In this document: positions 11,778 through 27,121 of the stretch, in pieces
Layout: each line of letters opens with the position of its first letter
How positions within the stretch are numbered: position 1 is the first letter of the stretch
From: Pseudomonas argentinensis
GTDB lineage: Bacteria > Pseudomonadota > Gammaproteobacteria > Pseudomonadales > Pseudomonadaceae
DNA: 64,000 nucleotides
Direction: 5' to 3'
Assembly: GCF_001839655.2 (NCBI RefSeq)
Contig: NZ_CP056087.1
Coordinates: forward strand, 3,162,001-3,226,000
Position numbers and translations under genes: made by a program
The notes under the pieces: model-generated
Told to the model about the DNA's origin: nothing
What the model saw: only the letters and a program-made list of their open reading frames with translations
The model's database searches: none

Positions 11778-14186
11778 TTAATCGCGGTTCTGCCCGGGTG
11801 CGATGACCTCGCGCGAGCCGTTGGTGTTCATCGGGGTGACGACGCCGGCCATTTCCATGGCTTCGATCATCCGCGCAGCGCGGTTGTAGCCGATCTTCAG
11901 CTTGCGCTGCACCGAAGAGATCGAGGCGCGGCGGCTCTCCAGTACGAAGTTGACCGCTTCGTCGTACAAAGGATCACTTTCGCTGTCTTCACCACCCTCA
12001 CCGCCGCTGCCGCCGTCGAAGCCACCGCCACCGCCCTCTTCCGAGCCGGCGAGAATGTCTTCGTTGTAATCGGGGGCGCCACGCAGCTTCCAGGCCTCGA
12101 CCACGCGGTGCACTTCATCGTCGGACACGAAGGCGCCATGCACGCGGATCGGCAGGCTGGTGCCCGGCGGCATGTAGAGCATGTCACCGTGGCCGAGCAG
12201 CTGTTCGGCACCACCCTGGTCGATGATGGTGCGCGAGTCGATCTTGCTCGATACCTGGAACGCCATACGGGTCGGGATATTGGCCTTGATCAGGCCGGTG
12301 ATCACGTCCACCGAGGGGCGCTGGGTGGCGAGAATCAGGTGGATGCCGGCGGCCCGCGCCTTCTGGGCGATACGGGCGATCAGTTCCTCGACCTTCTTGC
12401 CGACGATCATCATCATGTCGGCGAACTCGTCGACCACCACCACGATGGTCGGCAGCGGCTTGAGCAGCGGTGCTTCGTCTTCCATGCTCTCGCGACGATA
12501 CAGCGGGTCGGCCAGCGGCTCGCCGGCCTCGATGGCGTCCTTGACCTTGCGGTTGAAGCCCGCCAGGTTGCGTACGCCCATCTTCGACATCAGCTTGTAG
12601 CGGCGCTCCATCTCCGCCACGCTCCAGCGCAGGGCGTTGGCCGCCTCCTTCATGTCGGTGACCACCGGGCACAAGAGGTGCGGAATGCCTTCGTAGATCG
12701 ACAGTTCGAGCATCTTCGGGTCGATCATGATCAGCCGCGCGTCTTCCGGGCTCGACTTGAACAGGATCGACAGGATCATCGCGTTGACGCCCACCGACTT
12801 ACCCGAACCCGTGGTACCGGCCACCAGCAGGTGGGGCATCTTGGCCAGGTCGGTGATCACCGGCTTGCCGCCGATGTCGTGGCCCAGGGCCAGGGCCACC
12901 GGCGACTTGGCGTCGTCGTATTCCGGGGTGGACAGCACTTCGGAGAAACGCACGATCTGGCGGTTCTCGTTGGGAATCTCGATGCCCACCGTGGTCTTGC
13001 CGGGAATCACCTCCACGACCCGTACGCTGGTCACCGCCAGGGAGCGGGCCAGGTCCTTGGCCAGGTTGGCGATGCGGCTGACCTTGACGCCAGCGGCCGG
13101 CTGGATCTCGTAGCGGGTGATCACCGGGCCCGGATGGATCGAGTCCACCGTGACCTCGACGCCGAATTCCTTGAGCTTGATTTCCAGCAGGTGACCGACG
13201 CCGGCCAGGGACTCGGGCGAGTACTCGACCTTCTTGGCCTCGGCCGGGTCGAGCAGCGAGATCGGTGGCAAGGTGCCTTCCACGGCGCTGTCGACGAACA
13301 GCGGCACCTGCTTTTCCTTCTGCACGCGCTTGCTCGGCTCCGGCGCCTTGGGCGCGACCGGTGCGGAAATCATCGGTGCCGGGCGGCTTTCGCGTTCGCT
13401 CATGTGCTTGTTGAGCGACTCTTCGCGCTCGATCAGGCGTTCCTTGACCTTGGCCTGCTCACGGCGATCCTTGACCACCGGGGCGGCGACCTCGTGCACC
13501 CGTTCGTCCACTTCGCGCAGCTGGGCGACCAGTTGCTTGCGATCCTGGCGCGAACTCCACCAGCGATTGACCACGCTCTGCACCAGCTCCAGCAGGTCGA
13601 GGGTGATCTTGCCGGTCAGATCCATGACCTTGAACCAGGACAGGTCGGTGAACACGGTCAGGCCGAACAGGAACAGGGCGATGAACAGCAGCGTGCTGCC
13701 CTGCACGTTGAGCGCCGCGACGGTCAGTTGCCCGAGGCTCTCGCCCAGCGCGCCACCGGCCGAGGCCGGCATGTTGGCGCCGCTCTGGAAATGGATGTAG
13801 GCCAGCGCCGCACCGGACAGCACCAGGAACACCAGGCCGATCAGCCGCCAGGAAAACAGCCAGCCGCTCCAGTGCCAGGGCTCGTGGCGGGCCCGGAACA
13901 CCTGCAGGGCCTTGATGCCCAGCAGCAGCGGAAACAGGTAGGCGAAATAACCGAGGGCCATGAACAGCACGTCGGCGAACCAGGCACCGGCCCGCCCGGC
14001 GGCATTGTGCACCTGCTCGACGTTGCTGGTGTGGGTCCAGCCCGGATCGGCCGGGTCATAGGTGAGCAGCGCCATCCACACGTAGAGACACAACGCCCCA
14101 AGAGCGATCAGGGCGCCCTCTTTGAGGCGATATGGCAATTGCTGACGCCAGGCTGGCGCCGGTGCTGTAGAGCTAGAGTTCTTCAA
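11778..14186 (-). CDS. ftsK: DNA translocase FtsK
   Basis: Septal DNA pump that clears the chromosome and activates XerCD at dif. 802 residues. Four N-terminal membrane helices lie within residues 20-190, and the linker is short. The motor domain has Walker A in [18 protein letters not shown] and Walker B in [17 protein letters not shown]-terminal gamma winged-helix for KOPS recognition is present ([19 protein letters not shown]). The only in-frame start before the first helix is TTG at 14186; an out-of-frame ATG at 14193 with a better-placed AGGA opens MRFEEL and stops inside the first ftsK codons. Confidence 0.95.
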   Translation of the reverse strand: MKNSSSTAPAPAWRQQLPYRLKEGALIALGALCLYVWMALLTYDPADPGWTHTSNVEQVHNAAGRAGAWFADVLFMALGYFAYLFPLLLGIKALQVFRARHEPWHWSGWLFSWRLIGLVFLVLSGAALAYIHFQSGANMPASAGGALGESLGQLTVAALNVQGSTLLFIALFLFGLTVFTDLSWFKVMDLTGKITLDLLELVQSVVNRWWSSRQDRKQLVAQLREVDERVHEVAAPVVKDRREQAKVKERLIEREESLNKHMSERESRPAPMISAPVAPKAPEPSKRVQKEKQVPLFVDSAVEGTLPPISLLDPAEAKKVEYSPESLAGVGHLLEIKLKEFGVEVTVDSIHPGPVITRYEIQPAAGVKVSRIANLAKDLARSLAVTSVRVVEVIPGKTTVGIEIPNENRQIVRFSEVLSTPEYDDAKSPVALALGHDIGGKPVITDLAKMPHLLVAGTTGSGKSVGVNAMILSILFKSSPEDARLIMIDPKMLELSIYEGIPHLLCPVVTDMKEAANALRWSVAEMERRYKLMSKMGVRNLAGFNRKVKDAIEAGEPLADPLYRRESMEDEAPLLKPLPTIVVVVDEFADMMMIVGKKVEELIARIAQKARAAGIHLILATQRPSVDVITGLIKANIPTRMAFQVSSKIDSRTIIDQGGAEQLLGHGDMLYMPPGTSLPIRVHGAFVSDDEVHRVVEAWKLRGAPDYNEDILAGSEEGGGGGFDGGSGGEGGEDSESDPLYDEAVNFVLESRRASISSVQRKLKIGYNRAARMIEAMEMAGVVTPMNTNGSREVIAPGQNRD

Positions 14187-14193
14187 AACGCAT
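14176..14193 (-). other. Possible 6-codon leader peptide overlapping the ftsK start
   Basis: ATG at 14193 encodes MRFEEL and then stops (TAG) a few codons after the ftsK TTG at 14186, in a different frame. AGGAAC lies closer to this ATG than to the TTG. It may couple translation of ftsK through re-initiation, or it may be chance. Confidence 0.3.
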
Positions 14194-14392
14194 CTGTTCC
14201 TGCGCTGCTAGCGCGCCGAATGATCGGTGGAGGACGAAACGCCGCCATTGTACGGCATGCCGCCGGTGCGTTGGGGAACCGATCGCCCGGCTGGCTCCCG
14301 CTCGTCCCGTGCTTCGGTGTAGCATAGCGGCCACTATTCGTCCGTGCGGCTCAATTTGAGCATGCATTCTCTTTTGTGACAAAGGCTTATGA

Positions 14393-15352
<960 letters not shown>

Positions 15353-15399
15353 GGCTCCGGGCGGGGTAACGCCCGCCCTCCCCCGCTGCGGTCTCGCCC

Positions 15400-16092
15400 A
15401 TGCTTACCTGGTTGCAACGCGACTCCCTGACCTTTCCGCCGCTCGACAAGGCGCTGCGCGAACCCAACGGCCTCTTGGCCGCAGGCGGCGATCTGCGCGC
15501 CGAGCGGCTGATCGCCGCCTATCGGCATGGCTGCTTTCCCTGGTACCAGGATGGCCAGCCGCTGCTGTGGTGGTCACCGGATCCGCGCACCGTGCTGTTT
15601 CCCGACGAGCTGCACGTCTCGCGCAGTCTGCGCAAGGTCATCCGCCAGGGGCATTTTCAGGTGACCTTCGACCGCGCCTTCGCCGAGGTCATCCGCGCCT
15701 GCGCGGCGCCTCGCGACTACGCGGACGGCACCTGGATCACCACCCCCATGCAACAGGCCTATATCGACCTGCACGAGCGCGGCGTGGCGCACAGCGTGGA
15801 AGTCTGGCAGAACCAGCAACTGGTCGGCGGGCTGTATGGGCTGGCCATGGGCAGGCTGTTCTTTGGCGAATCGATGTTCAGCCGGGCCGACAATGCCTCC
15901 AAGGTCGGCTTCGTCAGCCTGGTCGAGCGACTCGAGGCGTGGCAGTTCGAGCTGATCGACTGCCAGATGCCGACCCAGCACCTGCACAGCCTCGGCGCCC
16001 GCGCCATCAGCCGCCAGGCGTTCGCCGATTACCTGGCGCGCTTTCTGGATCAGCCCAGCCCGGCCGACTGGCGCGCCGCTGGCGACCGGTGA
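15400..16092 (+). CDS. aat: Leucyl/phenylalanyl-tRNA--protein transferase
   Basis: Adds Leu or Phe from aminoacyl-tRNA to N-terminal Lys/Arg, creating primary N-degrons read by ClpS. 230 residues. Family signatures: [53 protein letters not shown], and [21 protein letters not shown]. It lies 47 bp after trxB and 66 bp before bpt, and shares the neighbourhood with clpA/clpS. Confidence 0.97.
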   Translation: MLTWLQRDSLTFPPLDKALREPNGLLAAGGDLRAERLIAAYRHGCFPWYQDGQPLLWWSPDPRTVLFPDELHVSRSLRKVIRQGHFQVTFDRAFAEVIRACAAPRDYADGTWITTPMQQAYIDLHERGVAHSVEVWQNQQLVGGLYGLAMGRLFFGESMFSRADNASKVGFVSLVERLEAWQFELIDCQMPTQHLHSLGARAISRQAFADYLARFLDQPSPADWRAAGDR

Positions 16093-16158
16093 CAGGCGCC
16101 CTGGCCCGCAGCTCGGCGCTGGCATACACTGATTCGAGGCCATTCCTGGGAGTCGATC

Positions 16159-16866
16159 ATGACTGAGCTGGCTCGCCTGAAGTTCTACGCCACGCAGCCC
16201 CATCCCTGCAGCTATCTGCTCGAGGAACAGGCCACTACGCTGTTTCTCGATCCCAGCCAGCCGATGGACGTGGAGATGTACGCCGAGCTCTCCGAGCTGG
16301 GTTTCCGGCGTAGCGGCGATCACCTCTACCGCCCGCATTGCCAGCGCTGCACCGCCTGCGTGCCGGCGCGAATTCCGGCTGCCCGATTCGCCCCCAATCG
16401 ACAGCAGCGACGCATCCTAAAACGCAATGAATCACTTGAAGTAAAAGCGGTAAGCCCTTCATTCAACGAAGAATATTATCAGCTATATGCGCGCTATATC
16501 GAGCAGCGCCACGCCGACGGCGACATGTATCCACCGAGCCGTGAGCAGTTCTCGACCTTTCTGGTGCGCGACCTGCCGTTCTCCTGTTTCTTCGAGTTCC
16601 GCGAGCAGGGCCGGCTGCTCGCCATTGCCGTGACCGACGTGCTACCCAATGGCCTGTCGGCGGTCTACACCTTCTACGACCCTGACGAAGAGCGGCGCAG
16701 CCTGGGTCGCTACGCCATCCTCTGGCAGATCGGCGAAGCGCTGCGCCTGAAGCTGCATGCCGTATATCTTGGCTACTGGATCAAGAACTGCAGAAAGATG
16801 AACTACAAGACCCAGTACCGCCCCATCGAGCTGTTCGTCAATCAGCGCTGGGTCGCCCTGACCTGA
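16159..16866 (+). CDS. bpt: Aspartate/glutamate leucyltransferase (bacterial ATE1-like)
   Basis: Transfers Leu to N-terminal Asp or Glu, so secondary residues become ClpS-ClpAP degrons. 235 residues. The N-terminal ATE domain shows [19 protein letters not shown] and [17 protein letters not shown], in which CxxC-like cysteines are conserved. The C-terminal domain contains [27 protein letters not shown] and [14 protein letters not shown]. Around codons 90-115 (16411-16490) the codon use is noticeably more AT-rich than in neighbouring genes, but the frame is intact. Confidence 0.96.
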
Positions 16867-16913
16867 AATCGACGATTTTCCTGGCCTTTCGCTGCCGAAA
16901 CAGAGGCAGCCCC

Positions 16914-16943
16914 TTGGCGTCAACCCTGGTTTTCAGGCACAAT
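16914..16943 (+). promoter_or_regulatory. Candidate sigma-70 promoter for infA
   Basis: TTGGCG (16914-16919), 18-bp spacer, CACAAT (16938-16943), about 65 bp before the infA ATG. Judged by eye only. Confidence 0.4.
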
Positions 16944-17008
16944 GCTTGCCGCTTTTGCCTGGGGCCAGTTGCGCCGGGCCATTCTCTGGATACCGAGGGC
17001 TTTACTGC

Positions 17009-17227
17009 ATGTCGAAAGAAGACAGCTTCGAAATGGAAGGCACTGTCGTCGACACCCTGCCCAACACCATGTTTCGCGTGGAGTTGGAAAACGGGCACGT
17101 CGTTACCGCGCACATCTCCGGAAAGATGCGCAAGAATTACATCCGCATTCTGACTGGTGACAAGGTTCGCGTAGAGCTGACCCCGTACGACCTGAGCAAG
17201 GGTCGCATCACCTATCGCGCCCGCTAA
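17009..17227 (+). CDS. infA: Translation initiation factor IF-1
   Basis: 72-residue OB-fold protein that binds the 30S A site during initiation. [19 protein letters not shown] is the standard IF-1 start; the S1-like fold continues through [19 protein letters not shown] and ends ITYRAR. Length is exactly that of the family. It lies between bpt and clpA, the conserved Pseudomonas position, and is followed by a strong bidirectional terminator. Confidence 0.98.
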
Positions 17228-17265
17228 CGGAGCAAGAGCAGGGTTTTCTGCTCTGCTCCCAGCAG

Positions 17266-17305
17266 CCAATAAAAAGCCCGGCACTCATGCCGGGCTTTTT
17301 ATTGG
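17266..17305. terminator. Bidirectional terminator between infA and clpA
   Basis: 17-bp perfect stem (17266-17282 / 17289-17305) with a 6-nt loop. The stem contains AAAAA on one arm and TTTTT on the other, so it serves both converging transcripts. Confidence 0.93.
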
Positions 17306-17353
17306 CTTATCGCCGTAAGGCAGCGCGGGGCGCCATAAGCACCCCGCCGTACC

Positions 17354-19624
17354 TCAGGCCATCTCCGCGGTGGTCTCGAACTCGAACGTCAGTTCGCCGT
17401 TTTCGAGATTCACATGCACCGTGCCGCCGTGCTCGGAGAGTTCGCCGAAGAGGATCTCCTCCGCCAGCGGTCGCTTGATGCGATCCTGGATGAGGCGAGC
17501 CATCGGCCGGGCGCCCATCTGCACGTCGTAACCCTGCTCGGCCAGCCAGTCGCGCGCGGCATCGCTGACCTCGAGCATGACGCGCTTGTCCTCGAGCTGC
17601 GCCTGCAGCTCGATGAGGAACTTGTCGACGATGCTCTTGATGGTGTCATGACTGAGGCGACCGAACTGGATGATGGTGTCCAGGCGGTTGCGGAACTCCG
17701 GCGTGAAGCTCTTCTTGATCACTTCCATGGCGTCGGACGAGTGATCCTGGTAGCTGAAGCCGATCGACGCCCGCGAGGCGGTTTCCGCGCCGGCGTTGGT
17801 GGTCATGATCAGGATCACGTTGCGGAAGTCCGCCTTGCGCCCGTTGTTGTCGGTCAGCGTGCCGTGGTCCATGACCTGCAGCAGCAGGTTGAAGACTTCC
17901 GGGTGCGCCTTCTCGATTTCATCGAGCAGCAGTACGCAATGGGGCTGCTTGGTGATCGCCTCGGTCAACAGGCCGCCCTGGTCGAAGCCGACGTAGCCGG
18001 GTGGCGCGCCGATCAGGCGCGACACGGTATGGCGCTCCATGTACTCGGACATGTCGAAACGCACCAGTTCCACACCCAGTGCCTTGGAAAGCTGGCGAGC
18101 CGCTTCGGTCTTGCCGACCCCGGTAGGGCCTGCGAACAGGAACGAGCCGACCGGCTTGTCCGGCGCCTTGAGGCCGGCGCGCGAAAGCTTGATGGCGGTG
18201 GCCAGCGAGTCGATGGCGGCGTCCTGACCGAACACGGTCAGCTTCAGGTCGCGTTCCAGGTTGCGCAGCAGTTCCTTGTCGGAGCTCGAAACGTGCTTCG
18301 GCGGAATCCGCGCGATCTTGGCGACGATGTCCTCGACCTGGGGCACGTCGATACGCTTGACGCGCTTGTCCTCGGGCTGCAGGCGCTGGAAGGCGCCCGC
18401 CTCGTCGATCACGTCGATGGCCTTGTCGGGCATATGACGGTCATTGATGTAGCGCGACGCCAGCTCCGCAGCAGCGCGCAGCGCTTCGTCGCTGTACTCG
18501 ATGTCGTGGTGCTGCTCGAAGCGCCCCTTGAGCCCCTTGAGAATGCCGATGGTGTCTTCCACCGACGGCTCTACCACATCGACTTTCTGGAAGCGACGGG
18601 CCAGGGCCCGATCCTTCTCGAAGATGCCGCGGAATTCCTGGAAGGTGGTGGAGCCGATGCAGCGGATCTCACCGGACGACAGGGCCGGCTTGAGCAGGTT
18701 GGAGGCGTCCATCACGCCGCCCGAGGCCGCACCGGCACCGATGATGGTGTGAATCTCGTCGATGAACAGAATGGCCTGCGGGCGTTTGCGCAGCTCGGTG
18801 AGCAGCGCCTTGAGGCGCTTCTCGAAATCACCGCGGTACTTGGTGCCAGCCAGCAGTGCACCGAGATCCAGGGAATAGACCACGCTGTCGGCCAGCAGGT
18901 CGGGCACCTGGTTGTCGACGATGCGCTTGGCCAGGCCCTCGGCGATGGCGGTCTTGCCGACACCGGCCTCACCGACCAGCAGCGGGTTGTTCTTACGGCG
19001 TCGGGCAAGAATCTGCGCAACGCGCTCGACTTCGTGCTCGCGACCGACCAGCGGATCGATGCGCCCCTGGCGGGCCATTTCGTTCAGGTTGCTGGCGTAG
19101 GCGTCCAGCGGATTGCCCGAGGAAGAGGACTCGCCGCCCTCTTCGTCCTGCATTTCCGGGTCGGCCTCGGGGGACGCGCCCTGCCCCGGCACCTTGGAGA
19201 TGCCGTGGGCGATGAAATTGACCACGTCGATACGGGCCACGCTCTGCTGCTTGAGCAGGAACACGGCCTGGCTTTCCTGCTCGCTGAAGATCGCCACGAG
19301 CACGTTGGCCCCGGTGACTTCACGCTTGCCGGAACTCTGCACGTGGAATACCGCGCGCTGCAGCACACGCTGGAAGCCCAGCGTCGGCTGGGTTTCACGT
19401 TCTTCGTCATGCTGGGGAATCAGCGGTGTGGTGGAGTCGATGAATTCCTGCAGGTCACTGCGCAGCTTGTCCAGGCTGGCACCGCAGGCGCGCAGCACGC
19501 TGGCTGCCGCTTCGTTGTCCAGAAGAGCCAGCAGGAGGTGCTCCACGGTCATGAATTCATGACGTTTTGCGCGTGCCTCCTTGAAGGCAAGGTTGAGGGT
19601 GACTTCGAGCTCTCGATTTAACAT
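17354..19624 (-). CDS. clpA: ATP-dependent Clp protease ATP-binding subunit ClpA
   Basis: Hexameric AAA+ unfoldase feeding ClpP. 756 residues. The N-domain (1-145; [17 protein letters not shown]) docks ClpS. Two AAA modules follow: D1 Walker A in [19 protein letters not shown] with Walker [15 protein letters not shown], and D2 Walker A in [19 protein letters not shown] with Walker [14 protein letters not shown]. An acidic linker (about 146-170) separates N-domain and D1. It lies 29 bp after clpS on the same strand, the conserved pair. Confidence 0.98.
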   Translation of the reverse strand: MLNRELEVTLNLAFKEARAKRHEFMTVEHLLLALLDNEAAASVLRACGASLDKLRSDLQEFIDSTTPLIPQHDEERETQPTLGFQRVLQRAVFHVQSSGKREVTGANVLVAIFSEQESQAVFLLKQQSVARIDVVNFIAHGISKVPGQGASPEADPEMQDEEGGESSSSGNPLDAYASNLNEMARQGRIDPLVGREHEVERVAQILARRRKNNPLLVGEAGVGKTAIAEGLAKRIVDNQVPDLLADSVVYSLDLGALLAGTKYRGDFEKRLKALLTELRKRPQAILFIDEIHTIIGAGAASGGVMDASNLLKPALSSGEIRCIGSTTFQEFRGIFEKDRALARRFQKVDVVEPSVEDTIGILKGLKGRFEQHHDIEYSDEALRAAAELASRYINDRHMPDKAIDVIDEAGAFQRLQPEDKRVKRIDVPQVEDIVAKIARIPPKHVSSSDKELLRNLERDLKLTVFGQDAAIDSLATAIKLSRAGLKAPDKPVGSFLFAGPTGVGKTEAARQLSKALGVELVRFDMSEYMERHTVSRLIGAPPGYVGFDQGGLLTEAITKQPHCVLLLDEIEKAHPEVFNLLLQVMDHGTLTDNNGRKADFRNVILIMTTNAGAETASRASIGFSYQDHSSDAMEVIKKSFTPEFRNRLDTIIQFGRLSHDTIKSIVDKFLIELQAQLEDKRVMLEVSDAARDWLAEQGYDVQMGARPMARLIQDRIKRPLAEEILFGELSEHGGTVHVNLENGELTFEFETTAEMA

Positions 19625-19653
19625 AGCTTCACCTCATGCCCAAGCGGCCGGCG

Positions 19654-20016
19654 TTAACCGTCCTTCTCGATTTCACAGAGTAATGGATGCTGGCTTTCCC
19701 GCGCGTATTGATTGACCTGCGTGGCCTTGGTCTCGGCGATATCGCGGGTGTAGAGCCCGCACACGGCGCGACCTTCGGTATGCACGGTCAACATGATCCT
19801 GGTTGCCACCTCGCGATTGAGGTTGAAGAAGGTCTCAAGTATCTCGACCACGAAATCCATGGGGGTGTAGTCATCATTGAACAAGACCACCTTGTAGAGA
19901 GGAGGCGCCTGCAATGCCGGCTTGGACTCCTCGACGGCCAGGTCTGATGAGTCGTCCTCATGCGGTGCGGGTCGATCCTGATTGAATGTTAGTCGAATCT
20001 GGCTACTTGCATGCAT
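19654..20016 (-). CDS. clpS: ATP-dependent Clp protease adaptor ClpS
   Basis: Binds N-degron residues and delivers them to ClpA. 120 residues. The core starts [20 protein letters not shown] (the N-degron pocket Asn-Asp-Asp and Met gate are visible), then [13 protein letters not shown] [24 protein letters not shown] with the pocket His. The N-terminal acidic tail (about 1-35) is typical. It starts at ATG 20016. Confidence 0.97.
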   Translation of the reverse strand: MHASSQIRLTFNQDRPAPHEDDSSDLAVEESKPALQAPPLYKVVLFNDDYTPMDFVVEILETFFNLNREVATRIMLTVHTEGRAVCGLYTRDIAETKATQVNQYARESQHPLLCEIEKDG

Positions 20017-20094
20017 GCTGGATAAAAGGTTCGTGGAGGTGAATGGAGCGGGCCGCAGAAATAAGACCCGTTTATCGTCGTTTCGTGCGATGCC

Positions 20095-20122
20095 TTGACT
20101 ATCGGCAAAAGGGTGTTACAAC
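20095..20122 (+). promoter_or_regulatory. Candidate promoter for the cold-shock gene
   Basis: TTGACT (20095-20100), 16-bp spacer, TACAAC (20117-20122), leaving an untranslated leader of about 105 nt before ATG 20237. The leader carries a small ACCCC-TAC-GGGGT hairpin near 20130-20142. Long leaders are usual for csp genes. Confidence 0.42.
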
Positions 20123-20236
20123 CAAAGGATACCCCTACGGGGTGAAAGGGCTTGCGTTCACTGGGGATTCCCGTGAACGCTGGATCTAATGTGGATGATA
20201 CTCCAGCAGTGGGGTTCCTTGCAGAGGGATATCAGC

Positions 20237-20503
20237 ATGCTAAGTGGTAAGGTCAAGTGGTTCAACAACGCCAAGGGCTACGGATTCATCCTCGCCGACG
20301 GCCGAGATGAGGACCTGTTCGCCCATTACTCGGCCATTCAGATGGATGGCTACAAAACCCTGAAGGCCGGCCAAGCCGTCAGTTTCGATATCATTCAAGG
20401 CCCCAAGGGTCTCCACGCCGTGAATATCAGCGCCGCTCAGGCCCTCCAGGATGTGCCTGCCCCGACAGCCAGCCCGGCACGGGCGACCGCCGTCGGAGCC
20501 TGA
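20237..20503 (+). CDS. cspD: Cold-shock domain protein CspD
   Basis: 88-residue single-stranded nucleic-acid-binding protein; CspD inhibits replication in stationary or slow-growing cells in E. coli. It shows RNP1 in KGYGFILADG and RNP2 in DLFAHYSAI, plus a C-terminal extension of about 20 residues (PAPTASPARATAVGA), which separates CspD from the 67-70-residue CspA type. The frame is open a little further upstream, but ATG 20237 gives MLSGKVKWFNNAKG, the canonical start. Divergent from clpS. Confidence 0.94.
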   Translation: MLSGKVKWFNNAKGYGFILADGRDEDLFAHYSAIQMDGYKTLKAGQAVSFDIIQGPKGLHAVNISAAQALQDVPAPTASPARATAVGA

Positions 20504-23116
<2,613 letters not shown>

Positions 23117-23140
23117 GTAGTTTGTTGATCTAGCGGCACC

Positions 23141-23174
23141 GACAACCCCGGCCTTGCGCCGGGGTTGTCGTTTT
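23141..23174 (+). terminator. Terminator after idh
   Basis: 12-bp perfect stem 23141-23152 / 23158-23169, 5-nt loop, then GTTTT. Confidence 0.92.
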
Positions 23175-23197
23175 CAGTTCTCGAAAAAGGAGTCAGC

Positions 23198-23644
23198 ATG
23201 ACCTGGCACGCACATGTCACCGTCGCCACCATCGTCGAGCACGAGGGGCGCTTTCTGTTCGTCGAGGAACTCAAGGGCGGACGCCTGGTGCTCAACCAGC
23301 CCGCCGGCCACCTTGAACCAAAGGAAAGCCTGCTGCAGGCCGCGGTGCGCGAAACCCTGGAAGAAACCGCCTGCGACGTCGAGCTCACCGGCGTCAGCGG
23401 CATCTACCTGTACACCGCGCCGAGCAACGGCGTGACCTATCAACGTATCTGTTTTGTCGCCAATCTGCTGCGGCACCACGCCGACCGTGCGCTGGACAAC
23501 GACATCAGCGGCATTCGCTGGCTCACTTACGACGAACTGCTGGCCGAGCGCGGTCGCCTGCGCAGCGAACTGGTGCTGCGTTGCCTGGACGACTACCTGG
23601 CCGGCGCCCGCTTCCCCCTCAGCCTTCTCCACGACCCCATGTGA
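23198..23644 (+). CDS. nudJ: NUDIX phosphohydrolase, NudJ-like
   Basis: 148 residues. The Nudix box G-x5-E-x7-RE-x2-EE is present (starting GHLEPKE, ending RETLEETAC at about residues 37-60). In E. coli nudJ also neighbours mnmA and hflD, and NudJ dephosphorylates HMP-PP and nucleoside di/triphosphates; that substrate range is family knowledge, not proven here. ATG 23198 is preceded by AAAAAGGAG, which decides the start over an in-frame start codon at 23165. The spacing to mnmA is 83 bp. Confidence 0.9.
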   Translation: MTWHAHVTVATIVEHEGRFLFVEELKGGRLVLNQPAGHLEPKESLLQAAVRETLEETACDVELTGVSGIYLYTAPSNGVTYQRICFVANLLRHHADRALDNDISGIRWLTYDELLAERGRLRSELVLRCLDDYLAGARFPLSLLHDPM

Positions 23645-23685
23645 ATGCCGCCCATGCGCGCCAGACTGAAACCCGCCGCGCATCC

Positions 23686-23694
23686 TGTTAGAAT
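23686..23694 (+). promoter_or_regulatory. Extended -10 promoter candidate for mnmA
   Basis: TGTTAGAAT is a TGn extended -10 element (TAGAAT at 23689-23694). Transcription would start near 23701, consistent with the ATG at 23728 rather than the TTG at 23704. Confidence 0.42.
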
Positions 23695-23727
23695 CCCGTC
23701 CCTTTGAAGCCCGTATTGATTCCGACC

Positions 23728-24843
23728 ATGCAAGATCCAGCCACCCAGCGCGTCATCGTCGGCATGTCCGGCGGTGTCGACTCCTCCGTCTCGGCCCTGC
23801 TGCTGCTCGAAGCCGGCTACCAGGTCGAAGGCCTGTTCATGAAGAACTGGGACGAAGACGACGGCACCGAATACTGCACCGCCATGGACGACCTGGCCGA
23901 TGCCCAGGCCGTGTGCGACCGCATCGGCATCAAGCTGCACACCGCCAACTTCGCCGCCGAGTACTGGGACAACGTGTTCGAGCATTTCCTGGCCGAATAC
24001 AAGGCCGGCCGCACGCCCAACCCGGACATCCTCTGCAACCGCGAGATCAAGTTCAAGGCGTTCCTCGACTACGCCCTGATGCTCGGTGCCGACCTGATCG
24101 CCACCGGCCACTACGTGCGCCGCCGCGATGTCGACGGCCGCAGCGAACTGCTCAAGGGCCTGGATGCCAACAAGGACCAGAGCTACTTCCTGCACGCCGT
24201 GGGCGGCGAGCAGATCGCCAGGACCCTGTTCCCGGTCGGTGAACTGGAAAAGCCCGAGGTGCGGGCGATCGCCGAAAAATACGAGCTGGCCACGGCCAAG
24301 AAGAAGGATTCCACCGGCATCTGCTTCATTGGCGAGCGGCGTTTCAGCGATTTCCTCAAGCAGTACCTGCCAGCGCAGCCGGGCACCATCGAAACCACCG
24401 AGGGCGAGGTGATCGGCAAGCACCACGGCCTGATGTACCACACCATCGGTCAACGCCAGGGCCTGGGTATCGGCGGCCTCAAGGATGCCGGTGACGAGCC
24501 CTGGTACGTGCTGCACAAGGACCTGGCCCGCAATGTACTGGTGGTCGGCCAGGGCAACGAGCACCCGTGGCTGTTCTCCCGCGCCCTGCTCGCCTCGCAG
24601 ATCTACTGGGTCAACCCGGTGGCGCTCGACGTGCCGCGGCAGCTGACCGCCAAGGTGCGCTACCGCCAGGCCGATCAGGCCTGCACCCTGGAGCGCACGG
24701 CCGAGGGTTATCGTGCCACCTTCGAGCAACCGCAACGCGCCGTCACGCCGGGCCAGTCCGTGGTGTTCTACGACGGTGATATCTGTCTTGGCGGCGGCGT
24801 GATCGGAAGCGCCGAGCCCTGGAGCGAGGGCGCCCCGCGATGA
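23728..24843 (+). CDS. mnmA: tRNA-specific 2-thiouridylase MnmA
   Basis: Thiolates U34 of tRNA-Lys, -Glu and -Gln. 371 residues from ATG 23728; an in-frame TTG eight codons upstream is possible but adds residues not seen in relatives. The PP-loop is in [18 protein letters not shown], catalytic Cys pair in [11 protein letters not shown] (about residue 105) and [12 protein letters not shown] (about residue 200). The C-terminal beta-barrel has [19 protein letters not shown]. The stop overlaps hflD (ATGA). Confidence 0.97.
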   Translation: MQDPATQRVIVGMSGGVDSSVSALLLLEAGYQVEGLFMKNWDEDDGTEYCTAMDDLADAQAVCDRIGIKLHTANFAAEYWDNVFEHFLAEYKAGRTPNPDILCNREIKFKAFLDYALMLGADLIATGHYVRRRDVDGRSELLKGLDANKDQSYFLHAVGGEQIARTLFPVGELEKPEVRAIAEKYELATAKKKDSTGICFIGERRFSDFLKQYLPAQPGTIETTEGEVIGKHHGLMYHTIGQRQGLGIGGLKDAGDEPWYVLHKDLARNVLVVGQGNEHPWLFSRALLASQIYWVNPVALDVPRQLTAKVRYRQADQACTLERTAEGYRATFEQPQRAVTPGQSVVFYDGDICLGGGVIGSAEPWSEGAPR

Positions 24844-25460
24844 ACCCGATTCAGGAACAATTGATTGCCCTCGGCGCGGTGTTTCAGGCCGCGGTAATGG
24901 TCGACAAGATCGCCAAGACCGGCCAGGCCGGCGAAAGCGAAGTGACCTGCCTGATCGGTAGCCTGCTGGTACGCGATGCCAACGGCACCCTGGATGTCTA
25001 TGGCGGCGATGACCTCAATCTGCGCGACGGCTATCGCGCCCTGGTCAGCGCTCTGGAGCGCGACCCCACCAGCCTGCAGCGCGAGCCATTGCGTTATGCC
25101 CTTGCCCTGCTCGGCCTGGAACGCCAACTCGACAAGCGCGGCGACCTGCTGCAGTTGATGGGCAATCGCCTGGACCAGATTCAGAACCAGGCCGAGCATT
25201 TCGGCATCGCCCACGAGAACGTCATTTCCTCGTGCGGGGCGCTCTACCAGGACACCATCAGCACCTTCAAGCAACGCATTCAGGTGCAGGGCGACAGCCG
25301 CTTCCTGCAGCAGCCGGCCAATGCCTCGAAGATTCGCGGCCTGCTGCTCGCTGGGATTCGCTCGGCCCGTCTCTGGCGCCAACTGGGCGGGCACCGCTGG
25401 CAGTTGGTATTCAGCCGCCGCAAACTGCTGCGCGAGCTGTACCCGATGCTGCGTGGCTAA
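24840..25460 (+). CDS. hflD: High-frequency lysogenization protein HflD homologue
   Basis: 206-residue mostly helical protein, peripheral to the inner membrane in E. coli, where it binds lambda CII; the native role is unclear. Family features: [47 protein letters not shown], and the C-terminal [20 protein letters not shown]. It is translationally coupled to mnmA, as in E. coli, and is followed at once by a heptamer repeat array. Confidence 0.95.
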   Translation: MNPIQEQLIALGAVFQAAVMVDKIAKTGQAGESEVTCLIGSLLVRDANGTLDVYGGDDLNLRDGYRALVSALERDPTSLQREPLRYALALLGLERQLDKRGDLLQLMGNRLDQIQNQAEHFGIAHENVISSCGALYQDTISTFKQRIQVQGDSRFLQQPANASKIRGLLLAGIRSARLWRQLGGHRWQLVFSRRKLLRELYPMLRG

Positions 25461-25463
25461 GGG

Positions 25464-25512
25464 CAGGCTTCAGGCTTCAGGCTTCAGGCTTCAGGCTTCA
25501 GGCTTCAGGCTT
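25464..25512 (+). repeat. Seven perfect tandem copies of the heptamer CAGGCTT
   Basis: Seven uninterrupted 7-bp units fill 25464-25512, followed by a partial CAG. The array begins three bases after the hflD stop and ends about 160 bp before purB. A GCTTGCAGCCTGCAGC-type palindromic block follows at 25593-25610. It is non-coding, as hflD is already closed. Confidence 0.95.
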
Positions 25513-25628
25513 CAGATTAGGTTTTCATTTCAACTAAATGGTTTAAAAGGTTTTTTCATTTAAAGCGCCTGTCCATCAATCGCTTTTACCTGCAGCTTGC
25601 AGCCTGCAGCGAGCGCCTTCATGTATGA

Positions 25629-27041
<1,413 letters not shown>

Positions 27042-27060
27042 CCGACGGGCACGCCCGAAA

Positions 27061-27090
27061 ACGCCCGGCTGACGCCGGGCGTTTCTTTTT
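27061..27090 (+). terminator. Terminator after purB
   Basis: 9-bp stem 27061-27069 / 27074-27082 with a 4-nt loop, followed by TTCTTTTT. Confidence 0.88.
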
Positions 27091-27121
27091 ATACGTATCT
27101 ATCAATATCAAGGACTTATAG

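Noticed and set aside
12108..14327. 739-codon frame antisense to ftsK
   Set aside because: Shadow of ftsK; it has no recognisable domain and no RBS.
17414..19621. 735-codon frame antisense to clpA
   Set aside because: Shadow of clpA; the same composition bias explains it.
23704..23727. TTG start for mnmA
   Set aside because: It would lie only about 3 nt from the predicted transcript start, and the added residues are not found in related MnmA proteins as I recall them.
25464..25512. CRISPR-like array
   Set aside because: Units are 7 bp without spacers; this is a simple tandem repeat.
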